In this document: positions 19,634 to 28,949 of the stretch, one piece after another
How positions within the stretch are numbered: position 1 is the stretch's first letter
Layout: the number at the start of each line of letters is the position of its first letter
NCBI RefSeq assembly: GCF_015218165.1
Contig: NZ_CP048660.1
Span: 62,001-126,000 of the forward strand
Direction of reading: 5' to 3'
Length of the DNA stretch: 64,000 bases
From: Acinetobacter piscicola
GTDB lineage: Bacteria; Pseudomonadota; Gammaproteobacteria; Pseudomonadales; Moraxellaceae
The notes under the pieces: model-generated
Databases searched by the model: none
Told to the model about the DNA's origin: nothing
Seen by the model: the letters and a program-made list of their open reading frames with translations, nothing else
Position numbers and translations under genes: made by a program

Positions 19634-19960
19634 CTATGAAAATGTCGTCTTAAACTATGAAAATGTCGTCTTATAACTATGAAAATGTCGTTTTTAGGCT
19701 ATGAAAATGTCGTCTTATAACTATTAAAATGTCGTCTTATAACTATGAAAATGTCGTCTTATAACTATGAAAATGTCGTTTCAACCTTAATAAAGTCATT
19801 AAAAATCAATAATTAAAAATTTCTTAAAATAAAAAATAAAACAAAATTTCTTTTAAAAATAAAACAATTTTTTTTAAAAAATTTAAATCTTTTAAAAAGC
19901 AAAAAATCATCAATTATTATAAAAGCTAAGGTTGGAAAATTTAACTATGAAAATGTCGTC
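19634..19960 (+). repeat. Iteron array, replication origin for RepB
   Basis: CTATGAAAATGTCGTCTTATAA-type repeats start at 19634, 19655, 19677, 19699, 19721, 19743 and 19765 (22-bp period, one helix-turn pair), plus an isolated copy at 19945. Two copies differ after GTCGT and one has a T for G. They lie just upstream of repB, followed by a strongly AT-rich segment (19800-20100) suited to strand opening. This is the classical layout of an iteron-controlled theta origin. Confidence 0.92.
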
Positions 19961-20100
19961 TTATAAAATTAAAATTTTTAAAAAATTAGTAATAAATCAT
20001 AGATGAATTTATAAAATTAAATAAGAATTTTATTCTATCTATAAAAAATCATTACTTTCTAAAATAAAAATGAATTATCGCATTGAATTTATTGTATAAA

Positions 20101-21169
20101 TTGAGTAGACACAGATTTTGTAGACACCTTTTAGTTAGATAAAATGGCTAATTAACGAGGTGCTTATGAGTAGTAAACGATACCCTGAAGAATTCAAAAT
20201 TGAAGTAGTAAAACAAGTCACTGAAAAAGGTCATAGTGTGGCTGAAGTTGCCACACGTTTAGGAACGACTACACATAGTCTGTATGGTTGGATCAAACGT
20301 TATGATCCACAGCAACCCAAGACAACAGAATCTAGTAATCCAACTACAGAATTAGCGAAATTAAAAAAAAAGCTGCAAAGGGTTACTGAAGAAAGGGACA
20401 TATTAAAAAAGGCCGCGGTGTACTTCGCAAGCCAGTCCAAATGAGGTACGCCTTTATTCGGGACAACCAACATATATGGTCTGTTCGTCGTTTATGTTCA
20501 ACATTAGATTTTCATCACTGTGGTTATTACGCCTGGTTAAAGACACCCATCAGTATAACTGTGAGGAAGCTGCAACAGCTTTCATGATTAATTAAACAGT
20601 TCTGGTTGAAATCTGGCGGCGTCTACGGTTATCGCAAGATTCATTGTGATTTGAAAGATGTTGGCGAAAGTTGCGGTATCAATCGAGTACATCACTCATG
20701 AAGGAGAATGGTCTCCAGTCACAGCATGGCTATTGCAAACCTAGAGCTAGTGTTAGTACTCCATCCATTGTGGCTCGAAATACTTTAGACAGACAGTTTA
20801 ACCCCAACTAGCCCAACCAGTTGTGGGTGACTGAAATCACTTATATTCGCACTCATGAAGGATGATTGTATCTTGCAGTAGTAATCGACCTCTTCTCACA
20901 GCTAGTCGTTGGCTGGTCTATGAAGTCGAGAATCACAACAGATCTGGTTTTAGATGCTCTACTGATGGGTTTGTGGCGAAGAAGCCCAAAGAACAAAGTC
21001 CTGATTCATTCTGATCGAGGTAGCCAATACACCAGTGATGAATGGCAGACATTTCTCAAGCATCACAACCTTGAAAGCAGTATGAGTCGGCGTGGAAACT
21101 GCTATGATAATGCTGTTGCTGAGAGCTTTTTTCAGCTGTTAAAGCGAGAGAGGATCAAGAAGAAAATCT
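20101..21169 (+). mobile_element. IS3-family element D, 3' end lost at IS1
   Basis: The left inverted repeat TTGAGTAGACACAGATTTTG begins at 20101, continuing TAGACACCTTTTAG. orfA is open and orfB decayed. The element breaks off at 21169 where IS1 begins. Right ends of the same family, without a body, are at 24264-24293 and 33993-34024 and at 36131-36150. Confidence 0.8.
20166..20444 (+). CDS. IS3-family OrfA (HTH protein)
   Basis: A 92-residue protein MSSKRYPEEFKIEVVKQVTEKGHSVAEVATRLGTTTHSLYGWIKRY with the OrfA helix-turn-helix and leucine-rich coiled coil (TELAKLKKKLQRVTEERDILKKAA). ATG 20166 follows GAGG. It would normally be joined to OrfB by a -1 frameshift. Confidence 0.85.
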   Translation: MSSKRYPEEFKIEVVKQVTEKGHSVAEVATRLGTTTHSLYGWIKRYDPQQPKTTESSNPTTELAKLKKKLQRVTEERDILKKAAVYFASQSK

Positions 21170-21225
21170 GGTGGTGTTTCAAAAAGTATGCTGAAAGAAA
21201 GACAGGCAAGAATTTGATACGATAG
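20441..21225 (+). pseudogene. IS3-family OrfB integrase, multiply broken
   Basis: The N-terminal part (MRYAFIRDNQHIWSVRRLC) meets stops near 20590, 20703 and 20862. The catalytic core is open from 20866 (VIDLFSQLVVGWSM, IHSDRGSQYTS) to NAVAESFFQLLKRERIKKKI, where IS1 cuts it. The tail after 21169 is IS1 sequence. Confidence 0.8.
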
Positions 21226-21958
21226 GGAAATGCAAATAACTCTACAAATCAAATGTCCTACCTGCCTGAGCGACAGTATAAAGAAAAATGGCATAAAACT
21301 ATATGGTAAGCAAAATTACCAATGTAAAATATGCAAACGTCAATTTATCGGTGATCATGCATTGAGTTATCAAGGCTGTCACTCTGGTATCAAAAGCAAA
21401 ATACTACATCTGATGGTGCGAGGCAGTGGTGTTAGAGATATTGCCGAAGTTGAGAGATTGAGTATTGGTAAGGTTTTACGTACGCTCAGCCAATCAAAAT
21501 ATCAACTTCAAGCACGGCAAATTCATTATGAAATCCTTGAAGTAGATGAGTTTTTGACTTTTGTCGGTAATAAGCAAAATAAACAATGGTTGATTTACGC
21601 CTATCATCGAGAAACAGGTGAAATCGTTGCTTATGTATGGGGTAAACGAGATTTAACCACAGCAAAACGACTTAAATTAAAATTAAAGCAGCTAGGTGTG
21701 AGCTATACCTATATATCAAGTGACAATTGGGATAGCTTTGTTACGACCTTTAAAAAATGTAAACAATTGATAGGTAAGTTTTTTACTGTGGGTATTGAGG
21801 GCAATAATTGTCGCTTACGCCATCGGATTAGGCGAGGGTTTAGGAGGAGTTGCAACTTCTCAAAAAAGCTGGACAATCATTTTAAGGCCTTTGATTTAGT
21901 GTTCTTTTATATCAACAATGGATTCGTTTAATAGCAGCATACTTTTTGGAACACCTCC
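21170..21958 (+). mobile_element. IS1-family element, complete ends
   Basis: 789 bp between GGTGGTGTTTCAAAAAGTAT (21170) and the complementary end finishing CACCTCC at 21958. The flanks (GAAAATCT and CATAATTG) share no duplication, so the surroundings were rearranged after insertion. Confidence 0.88.
21230..21931 (+). CDS. IS1-family transposase (single frame)
   Basis: A 233-residue protein: N-terminal zinc ribbon (CPTCLSDSIKKNG, then YQCKICKRQF), HTH (GVRDIAEVERLSIGKVLRTL) and DDE core (EVDEFLTF, SSDNWDSF, EGNNCRLRHRIRRGFRRSCNFSK). Unlike IS1 of E. coli, insA/insB are fused in one frame with no frameshift needed. Appears intact. Confidence 0.9.
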   Translation: MQITLQIKCPTCLSDSIKKNGIKLYGKQNYQCKICKRQFIGDHALSYQGCHSGIKSKILHLMVRGSGVRDIAEVERLSIGKVLRTLSQSKYQLQARQIHYEILEVDEFLTFVGNKQNKQWLIYAYHRETGEIVAYVWGKRDLTTAKRLKLKLKQLGVSYTYISSDNWDSFVTTFKKCKQLIGKFFTVGIEGNNCRLRHRIRRGFRRSCNFSKKLDNHFKAFDLVFFYINNGFV

Positions 21959-22123
21959 CATAATTGAAGTCCTCAGTTTGTGTTTGTTGAGATATTTATT
22001 AGGACTGAAAGTGTGTATTGGTTCGTTATGTAATATCGAGCCTTACAGGGGGTGACTTCAATTGTGAGGGTTTGTATATCAGGCATATACAAAGGCGAAT
22101 TGTAAAAAGACTTAATACAACCA

Positions 22124-22143
22124 ATAAAAAACCGCCTGCGGTT
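22124..22143 (-). terminator. Terminator of the 27-codon peptide gene
   Basis: On the minus strand AACCGC-AG-GCGGTT is followed by TTTTATT, a compact intrinsic terminator 20 bases after the peptide stop codon. Confidence 0.8.
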
Positions 22144-22162
22144 GCAAACGGTTCTTTTGACT

Positions 22163-22246
22163 TTATCGCAAAATAAAATCAGCAATCTGCATCAGATCGG
22201 CAACAAAGCTAATCAGTTGCAGAACATAGAATACGATTGTATTCAT
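22163..22246 (-). CDS. 27-residue hydrophobic peptide, possible type I toxin
   Basis: ATG 22246 is preceded by GGGGGC at about 8 bases and opens a 27-codon frame: MNTIVFYVLQLISFVADLMQ then IADFILR. It is one continuous hydrophobic helix with two aspartates, able to span or coat a membrane, and ends 20 bases before a textbook terminator. Upstream on the same strand are an 11-codon mini-frame (MKIFEQIAKLT) and a perfect palindrome (AAGCTAA-C-TTAGCTT), and a hairpin at 22380-22420. Tiny peptide, structured leader and terminator together resemble type I toxin genes (TisB/Ldr-like size), though no homologue is recognised. Confidence 0.5.
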   Translation of the reverse strand: MNTIVFYVLQLISFVADLMQIADFILR

Positions 22247-22379
22247 ATAATGCCCCCAAAATTAGGGCATTGATATCGTAGCCACGATGATGTTTAATTA
22301 ACGTAAGCTAAGTTAGCTTAGCTATCTGCTCAAATATCTTCATAGTAATACCAATGCTAAATGGATATTCGGATATTCA

Positions 22380-22420
22380 GCTGCTCCACTCGAAATTTTA
22401 GTCGAGGACGAGGGAGTAGC
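22380..22420. other. Hairpin upstream of the small peptide gene
   Basis: GCTGCTCC...CG and CG...GGAGTAGC pair almost fully across about 16 bases. It could be a small-RNA terminator or a leader structure. The rest of 22247-22748 is AT-rich and shows no gene. Confidence 0.4.
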
Positions 22421-22748
22421 TACCTCATTTCACAGTATAAAAATTTCAATAACTGCTTAACTTAAACATCACTATAACTGTAGTTTTTGACAGATATCAA
22501 GTTTACATTTCGATAAATTTTTTCTTAAATCTAAAATTATAATTTCTACTATGTAGTAGTATTTTTATATCTTCTTATCAGACAAAGAGATAACAAGTTA
22601 AGATTTGAAATATTGATTGTTTACAACCATGTGGAAAACTCAACATCTTTAGTTAAAATATTTAATATTCAAAATAATTTAAAAATATTTAATATAAATC
22701 AGAATTTTAAAATTAGTTGACACTCAGTTAAAATGTAAATAAGAAGTA

Positions 22749-23224
22749 CTAATAATCAAGTACAGTACGTATTACACGTCCAAATAACCCCACTTTATTC
22801 TTAGTTTTTTTCTCTTGAACAATTGGCTTACGCTCTTTTTCTTGCTCTAGTGGCTGTGTTTCTTTATTTTTCTGCACATGTTCCGTCTGTTGCTGCGATT
22901 TCGGTGTACCAAGTAACCTCTGTAGTAATTCGATCTGCTCATCTTTAACAGACAACTGACCATTTTTAGCTTTCAATTCTTCACGCTGAAATTGCTCTCG
23001 CTCTTTGGCTTCCTCAAGCTGTTTTTGAAGCATGTGAACTTGTTGTTCCAATAAGTGAACTTCCGACAACTTCGGTATTTCGATTGAATATCTTCTAATT
23101 GTTTTTTTAATGAATCTACTTCAGTGACCTTTTCTTCCATGTTTTTTATTTTAATTTTAAATTCTGTATTTTCTTTATTAAATATTAGTTTAGAAATACA
23201 AAATCCTAATACTAAACAAATAAT
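22749..23224 (-). pseudogene. Coiled-coil plasmid protein, frameshifted and truncated by IS5
   Basis: The open frame 23069-22749 gives SEVHLLEQQVHMLQKQLEEAKERE..., a long coiled coil ending in a basic tail (KNKVGLFGRVIRTVLDY). It resembles the C-terminal half of the HTH/coiled-coil proteins encoded beside repB on Acinetobacter plasmids. Upstream, in another frame, a membrane-like LVLGFCISKLIF and a second coiled coil (MEEKVTEVDSLKKQLEDIQSKY) continue to the IS5 boundary at 23224. Either a frameshift splits one gene or two genes were fused by recombination. Confidence in the family is moderate. Confidence 0.5.
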
Positions 23225-24107
23225 AGACCTCTTGCGAAAGTCGTTATTGCAAGTTCATTCGGTTTACCAGTACAGCGATTAAGTTAATGCGTAAACCGAA
23301 TCTTTTTCGTCTATTTCGATAGCGTTCACTTAGTATTCTAAATCTTTTCAATTGACTGTTAATATGTTCGATTACAACTCGTATTTTTCCAATCATTTTA
23401 TTGTAATTTTTCTCAGCATCAAATAAGGGGAAATTCTTCTTTTTCTTTATTGGCATCAATAATTTAAAGCCATCTTGCTCTAACCCATAGTACCCTAAAT
23501 CGGTTATAACATAGTCACAATGTTTGAATTTCTTAACTGTTTTTCTTGCCAATTTAATATCATGCTGACTGCCAGACGATATATCTACTCCTATGATTTG
23601 TTTGCTCTTCGGATGATAGATCACTTGAGCTTTTAACGTATGTTTCTTCTTTTTACCACTGTAGAACTTACTCTGATTTTTTTTTCGGGCGTTCTATTGA
23701 ACATTCTGTAGCATCAATAATGACCCAGTTAAATTGTTCGTTTGCTGTGGTAATGCTTCGTTTGGGCAAGGTAAAACGTCTTGATTTCATTAATGCATCT
23801 TCAACCTTTTTAATAGTTCGATTCACATTACTTTCAGCGATATGGTAATTTACAGCCAATTCCAATTGAGTGCTGTAATTCCGTAAGTAATTGAGTGTTA
23901 ATAACAATTGATCCTCTATAGCTAAAGTATGAGGACGCCCAGATTTCTTTTTAAGTGATTCTGCTTCTTTTAAAACTTCGACCATTTCACTAAAAACTGG
24001 TCGAGGTACGCCAACCAAGCGCTGGAATTCAGAATCTGAAAAACGGTTTAATTTCTGATATTTCATGAAATCTATATTGAGGCAGTTTTTACTTTCGCAA
24101 GAGGTCT
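23225..24107 (-). mobile_element. IS5-family (ISL2-like group) element with 3-bp duplication
   Basis: 883 bp bounded by AGACCTCTTGCGAAAG and its complement, flanked by AAT at 23222-23224 and 24108-24110. The ends match the fragment at 59216-59685. The transposase is split by a frameshift. Confidence 0.85.
23244..24066 (-). pseudogene. ISL2-type transposase, frameshifted
   Basis: The N-terminal frame (24066-23668, MKYQKLNRFSDSEFQRLVGVPR, HTH domain, then DDE Asp in VIIDATECSIERPKK) and the C-terminal frame (23624-23244, VITDLGYYGL and EHINSQLKRFRIL) are separated near 23668 at a poly-A run. The family can use two overlapping frames with programmed frameshifting, so this may be regulated rather than dead. 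Confidence 0.8.
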
Positions 24108-24293
24108 AATAAATAATAAATTTAATTACTTAGAGCATTAAAATGATAACTTATAAAATATTTGGTTCATGAACCTAGCTATGAATGCATATTTTCCTAC
24201 TAAAAAGGTTTTAAGAATAGGCTAAATTTGTCTAGGAGAGTGGTGGCAGTCCACCACTAATTAAAAGGTGTCTACAAATCAGTGACTATTCAA
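24108..24293. repeat. IS3-type right-end segment, first copy
   Basis: About 170 bp, repeated at 35988-36150 with minor changes, containing a perfect hairpin (AGTGGTGG-CAGT-CCACCACT) and the inverted repeat AATTAAAAGGTGTCTACA. The match to the left end of element D (20101) shows it is the tail of the same IS family; no transposase precedes it. Confidence 0.65.
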
Positions 24294-24308
24294 AGCAACA
24301 GATCAAAT

Positions 24309-25400
24309 CTAAATCAGATTTGAAAAATAATTACGGTGGATACTGTCCTGTGGTAATAACTCTAATAAACGCTGTACCGCATCAATTCGGTCATGTGTTT
24401 GCCCAATAATTCTTAATAATTGATCGATATCCTTTATTTGATAGATCAACTGGCTTAAACGGGCATCAAAACAATGTCTCCAAGTGCTGAGTAAAGGGCT
24501 TTCTGATTTAGAGAGAAAGCTACCTTTATATAGCGAGAATGTACTGGAAATAAGATTTGCATTTAATGATTGTTTAGCACTTAAAAAATCACATTGGACT
24601 TCACAGCTAAGCCTATAAATCCGAGGCTCAATTGAATGAGGTAATAGGCTACGAAGTTGTGAAAGCTCAGCCTTTAGGGTTTTTAAGCTGACACTACGCT
24701 CACCATAAAGGGCATAGTGTAACTCTTCTAAACCAATGCCATGGGGGTGCAAAGCTAAAATGCAAAGTATTTCAATTTGACGGTGACTCAAGTTCAAGGT
24801 ATGCCCATTAAATTGAACCCAAGGCGAGCCTAGCGCCTTAATGTATAAAAAATTCTGCTGTTCAAACTTTATGGCTCGTTGTATTAAATCCGCACAGCGT
24901 TCAACTGCAAGCAGCCCCAAAGGAGTATGTTTTTTATATTTTGTGGAAAGGTTAATAATGCCATGAAATTGCCCTGATGTCGGATCCCAGATCGGCGCGG
25001 CATAACAAACCCAATCTCGAACACTGTCCATTTGGTTTTCATGAGAATAGACACAACTTGATATTTGGCTGTTCAACGTCATACCAATCGCATTGGTCCC
25101 AACAGCCTGTGTAGACCAATGCCCACCCTCAATAAAATGAACCTGTTCGGCAGAAGAAAGCATTGCAGAACTACTCCATGTCCATAAGAGAGTCCCGTGA
25201 TGGTCTGTAAGACCAATAGCCATATCTGAATCTTCCGCTATTTTGAGTAAGTCAGCATAATTATGTTGGATAGAGCGGCGAAATAAAGACGTTTTATCTT
25301 CTGGAGGTAAGGCTAAAACAGGGGCGGCATGTACAGTATGTTGATTAATTAAATGGGTTGTTTGCAGATTTTTTGCAGATGCGGTATTGAACAGGTTCAT
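24309..25400 (-). CDS. GAF-domain regulator of the acetoin cluster
   Basis: A 363-residue protein. The N-terminal GAF sensor (about residues 45-190, GHWSTQAVGTNAIGMTLNSQ... as in AcoR-type activators) is followed by a winged-helix output domain (LSHRQIEILCILALHPHGIGLEELHYALYG). The sensor resembles AcoR, but the AAA+ sigma-54 domain and Fis HTH are absent, so it probably acts with sigma-70. It is next to lipA and acoABC and likely senses acetoin or a TPP-bound intermediate. The order regulator-lipA-acoA points to cluster-specific control. Confidence 0.75.
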   Translation of the reverse strand: MNLFNTASAKNLQTTHLINQHTVHAAPVLALPPEDKTSLFRRSIQHNYADLLKIAEDSDMAIGLTDHHGTLLWTWSSSAMLSSAEQVHFIEGGHWSTQAVGTNAIGMTLNSQISSCVYSHENQMDSVRDWVCYAAPIWDPTSGQFHGIINLSTKYKKHTPLGLLAVERCADLIQRAIKFEQQNFLYIKALGSPWVQFNGHTLNLSHRQIEILCILALHPHGIGLEELHYALYGERSVSLKTLKAELSQLRSLLPHSIEPRIYRLSCEVQCDFLSAKQSLNANLISSTFSLYKGSFLSKSESPLLSTWRHCFDARLSQLIYQIKDIDQLLRIIGQTHDRIDAVQRLLELLPQDSIHRNYFSNLI

Positions 25401-25633
25401 ATCATATTCCTTTATGATCAGACTGTAATATTTTTAAATTTTAGAAATGAGTTTCCAAATTTATAGTCATTTACGTCATTTCTTCTTGCTTCAATTTTAA
25501 ATGCTTTTATCTTTGCTTGGTTAAATCATATCTTTTGGCTTTACCAGTCCTTGAGTTACTTTAAAAGTGTTCTTATGAGCTGAAAATGGCTATTTCCATC
25601 TGAAATGTTAATAAACGTAAATAGGATGAAAAT

Positions 25634-26608
25634 TCATTCGCTCATGTAAGGGCTAGGCACAGCTTCACCATGATACTGACGGTCTGCAAAATAACTTGAT
25701 CGTACTAATGGCGCACTCCAAATATTTTTAAACGCTAAGCGCTCTCCGTGTGTTTGATAATGCTTAAACTCTTGCAACGTAACAAAACGATGAATTGGCG
25801 CATGAGATTTAGATGGCTGTAAGTATTGACCGATTGTGACATAGTCCACTTGATAATCTTTCAAATCATTTAATAATGCAATAACCTCAGCCTCGACTTC
25901 TCCTAAACCTACCATCAAACCACATTTCGTTGGAATTTCAGAACAGTAGTGTTTAAATTTTTTGAGTAAATCCAATGAGTGCTTATAGTCAGCGCCTGGT
26001 CGCATGGCTTTATACAGACGTGGAACGGTTTCAATATTATGATTAAAAACATCGGGTGGGTTTTGGCTCAGAATCTTCAGGGCAATATCTGCACGACCAC
26101 GAAAATCAGGAACCAAAATTTCTATCAGAGTTTCTGGACTGGTTTGACGAATTTCTCGAATGCAATCTGCAAAATGCTGTGCGCCACCATCTTTTAAGTC
26201 GTCTCGATCAACAGAAGTAATCACGACATACTTTAAGTTTAGATTCTTGACTGTTTCAGCCAGATGCTTTGGCTCATTAGGATTTAGGATATTAGGACGA
26301 CCATGTGCGACATCACAGAATGGACAGCGGCGAGTACAAATATCTCCCATGATCATAAACGTTGCAGTCCCTCCGCTAAAGCATTGTGGCAAATTAGGAC
26401 AGGCCGCTTCTTCACAAACCGTATGTAGTTTCTGTTGTCGTAATAAATCCTTAATGATTTAAACTTCCTCAGGTCGACTAATTTTAGTCCGGATCCATTC
26501 TGGCTTTTTCGGTATCGTTTCCGTTGGAACAACTTTAATTGGAATACGCGCCATTTTTTTAGCGCCACGTAGCTTCTTTCCAGTTAATACTGGGTTATTT
26601 AAATCCAT
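25634..26608 (-). pseudogene. lipA: Lipoyl synthase of the aco cluster, interrupted by a nonsense codon
   Basis: The reading frame from ATG 26608 ([24 protein letters not shown] upstream) to the stop at 25634 encodes a 324-residue LipA except for one in-frame TAA at 26461-26459, after [11 protein letters not shown] to TAA is the simplest cause. Both cluster motifs remain: [12 protein letters not shown] for the auxiliary 4Fe-4S cluster and CTRRCPFC for the radical-SAM cluster. LipA inserts sulfur into octanoyl groups to make lipoyl cofactor, needed by AcoC. If the stop is real, a second lipA must serve. An internal start at 26392 would lose the auxiliary cluster. Confidence 0.88.
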
Positions 26609-26950
26609 TTCAAACACTCCGTCGTTTAAAATAATTAATATTGAGCCTGATATTAAATAAGCTGCTTTAAATGCATTAATAATATTAAAACAGGGCAAAA
26701 AAATTATCATATAAAACAAAGGTTGGTTAAAGGTTTGTTTTTGTATATAGCTGAATAATATTAAAAAATTTAAAAATTTCTTAATTTTATAAACCATTGT
26801 TTTTAATGTTTATCTTATGTTTTTATGCATTATATTTTTTTAGTCTAATATGAAATTAAATAAAAATATTCTTATATAAATATACGATTTAAAAATCCAG
26901 TTATTCAATTTGGGATTTTCTTTTAAGCGTAGTTAATAAGGAATAAATAT
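26609..26950. promoter_or_regulatory. Divergent lipA/acoA control region
   Basis: A 342-bp very AT-rich gap between divergent lipA and acoA must hold both promoters and regulator sites. A frame extending lipA upstream to 26797 is not supported by start signals. I see no sigma-54 -24/-12 box, in keeping with a regulator lacking the AAA+ domain. Confidence 0.5.
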
Positions 26951-27913
26951 ATGCAATTAACGGAAGAGCAATTGCTAGCAGCATACAAAAGAATGCGCGA
27001 CATTCGTGAATTTGAGGATCGACTTCACGATGAAAACAATACAGGTGATATCCCAGGTTTCATCCATCTTTATAGCGGTGAGGAAGCTGTTGCCGTAGGG
27101 ATCTGTGAAAATTTAACAGATAAGGACTTCATTACCTCAACACATCGTGGTCACGGACATTGTATTGCAAAGGGCTGTGACATTCACGCCATGATGCTAG
27201 AAATTTTTGGCAAAGATGATGGTTTGTGTCGTGGTAAAGGCGGCTCAATGCACATTGCGGACTTAGATAAAGGCATGCTCGGTGCAAACGGTATTGTGGG
27301 TGGTGGTCCACCTTTGGCTATTGGGGCAGCTTTAAGTGCTAAAACACTCAAAAATGGTGGGATTGGTCTATCTTTTACCGGTGATGGCGGTTCAAATCAG
27401 GGCTTAACTTTTGAAGCCATTAATATGGCTGTTGTGTTAAAGCTTCCTGTCATTTTTGTTTTTGAAAATAACGGTTTTGGTGAAGGTACTGCACATGATT
27501 ATGCCGTAGGCAGTAAAGATATTGCAGGCCGAGCAGCAGGTTTTGGCTTACCCGCTGAAAAAGTAGATGGAACAGACTTTTTTGCTGTGTATGAAGTTGC
27601 ACAAAAAGCCATTGAACGTGCCCGCCGTGGTGAAGGTCCGAGTGTGATTGAAACGGTAACCCACCGATTTTATGGACATTTTGAAGGTGATCCAGGGCTT
27701 ATCCGTTCTAAAGAAGAACTGGATTATGTCAAAGAACATAAAGATCCATTGAAAATATTCCGCGAAAAAGTCAAAGACAAAATTGACGAAGCCAAGCTCG
27801 ATGCGATTGACGCTCAGTCTAAAGCCAATGTAGACGATGCCGTTGCAAAGGCACGTGCAGCTAAGTACCCAGAAGTTTCTCAGTTACTTACCGATGTATA
27901 CGTCTCTTACTAA
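26951..27913 (+). CDS. acoA: Acetoin dehydrogenase E1 alpha subunit
   Basis: A 320-residue TPP-dependent subunit. The thiamine-diphosphate motif begins GDGGSNQG and ends about 25 residues later at FENN. CRGKGGSMHIAD and the phosphorylation-loop-like HRFYGHFEGDP are typical of the family. With AcoB it cleaves acetoin, releasing acetaldehyde and passing the acetyl unit to lipoyl-AcoC in the cytosol. AAGGA precedes the ATG. First gene of the six-gene operon acoA-acoB-acoC-acoD-SDR-bdhA. Confidence 0.96.
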   Translation: MQLTEEQLLAAYKRMRDIREFEDRLHDENNTGDIPGFIHLYSGEEAVAVGICENLTDKDFITSTHRGHGHCIAKGCDIHAMMLEIFGKDDGLCRGKGGSMHIADLDKGMLGANGIVGGGPPLAIGAALSAKTLKNGGIGLSFTGDGGSNQGLTFEAINMAVVLKLPVIFVFENNGFGEGTAHDYAVGSKDIAGRAAGFGLPAEKVDGTDFFAVYEVAQKAIERARRGEGPSVIETVTHRFYGHFEGDPGLIRSKEELDYVKEHKDPLKIFREKVKDKIDEAKLDAIDAQSKANVDDAVAKARAAKYPEVSQLLTDVYVSY

Positions 27914-27928
27914 AGGAATAGTAGAAAA

Positions 27929-28948
27929 ATGCCAAATAAAAGTTATCGAAACGCGATTAAAGAAGCAATTGAATTAGAAATGCGCCGAGACCCAAGTGTC
28001 ATTGTGGTCGGTGAAGATGTTCGTGGTGGACATGGTGGTAAAAATACCGATGATAATAAGCTGGAAGGTTTTGGCGGTGTACTTGGTGTAACCAAAGGCT
28101 TATGGACTGAATTTGGTTCTGAACGAGTCATTGATACTCCAATTACAGAATCAGCGATTATTGGTATGGCGGCAGGTGCTGCTGCAACGGGTTTAAGACC
28201 TGTGGCAGATTTAATGTTTATGGATTTTTACGGCGTGTGTTATGACATGCTGTATAACCAAGCAGCTAAATTTCGCTACATGTTTGGCGGCAAAGCCAAA
28301 GCGCCACTCGTTGTACGTGGCATGATTGGTGCAGGTTTTTCCGCAGCAGCGCAGCATTCTCAGTCGCCATATAACGTGTTTGCCTCAGTGCCTGGTTTAA
28401 AAGTGGTGGTGCCTTCAAGTGCCTATGATGTAAAAGGGTTGTTGATTCAAGCCATTCGAGATGACGACCCAGTAGTCTTTTGTGAACACAAGTTGTTGTA
28501 CGATATTAAGGGCGAAGTGCCAGATGAGTCCTACACTATTCCTTTTGGTGTCGCAAATTACACCCGTGAAGGCACAGATATCACCATTATTGCCTTAAGT
28601 TTGATGGTGCATCGTGCCAATGAAGTCGCTGATAAGCTCGCAAAAGAAGGCATTTCGGTTGAAGTGGTTGACCCTAGAACCATTTCACCATTAGACGAAG
28701 ATGGCATTTTAGAGTCAGTAGCTTCAACAGGTCGTGTGGTGATTGTAGATGAATCAGCAGCACGTTGTGGTTTCGGACATGATGTGGCTGCGCTTATTGC
28801 CCAGAAAGGCTTTCATTATCTTAAAGCACCAATCGAATTAGTCACTCCACCACACTCACCCGTACCATTTTCACCAGTACTAGAAAAAGAATGGCTACCT
28901 AGTGTAGAACGCATCGAACAGGCTGTACGCAAGACGTTGGAGGCTTAG
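27929..28948 (+). CDS. acoB: Acetoin dehydrogenase E1 beta subunit
   Basis: A 339-residue transketolase-like subunit: GEDVRGGHGGKNTDDNKLEG near the start, RVIDTPITESAIIGMAAGAA, and a C-terminal domain beginning DITIIALSLMVHRA with VVDPRTISPLD. Forms the alpha2-beta2 E1 with AcoA. It starts 15 bases after acoA and ends one base before the acoC ATG, so the genes are co-translated. Confidence 0.96.
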   Translation: MPNKSYRNAIKEAIELEMRRDPSVIVVGEDVRGGHGGKNTDDNKLEGFGGVLGVTKGLWTEFGSERVIDTPITESAIIGMAAGAAATGLRPVADLMFMDFYGVCYDMLYNQAAKFRYMFGGKAKAPLVVRGMIGAGFSAAAQHSQSPYNVFASVPGLKVVVPSSAYDVKGLLIQAIRDDDPVVFCEHKLLYDIKGEVPDESYTIPFGVANYTREGTDITIIALSLMVHRANEVADKLAKEGISVEVVDPRTISPLDEDGILESVASTGRVVIVDESAARCGFGHDVAALIAQKGFHYLKAPIELVTPPHSPVPFSPVLEKEWLPSVERIEQAVRKTLEA

Positions 28949-28949
28949 G

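Noticed and set aside
19634..19786. Regular 22-bp repeats as a CRISPR array
   Set aside because: The repeats are contiguous with no unique spacers and lie directly upstream of a Rep_3 gene; they are iterons.
21973..22185. 70-codon minus-strand frame
   Set aside because: It runs through the terminator and overlaps the end of the better-supported 27-codon gene; no ribosome site or family resemblance.
26459..26797. 112-codon frame as a separate gene upstream of lipA
   Set aside because: Only its last 49 codons are protein-like, and those are the LipA N-terminus before the nonsense codon. The upstream part is untranslated leader.
26800..26950. Sigma-54 promoter before acoA
   Set aside because: No TGGC-N7-TGC-like pair was found, and the linked regulator lacks the AAA+ domain needed for sigma-54 activation.
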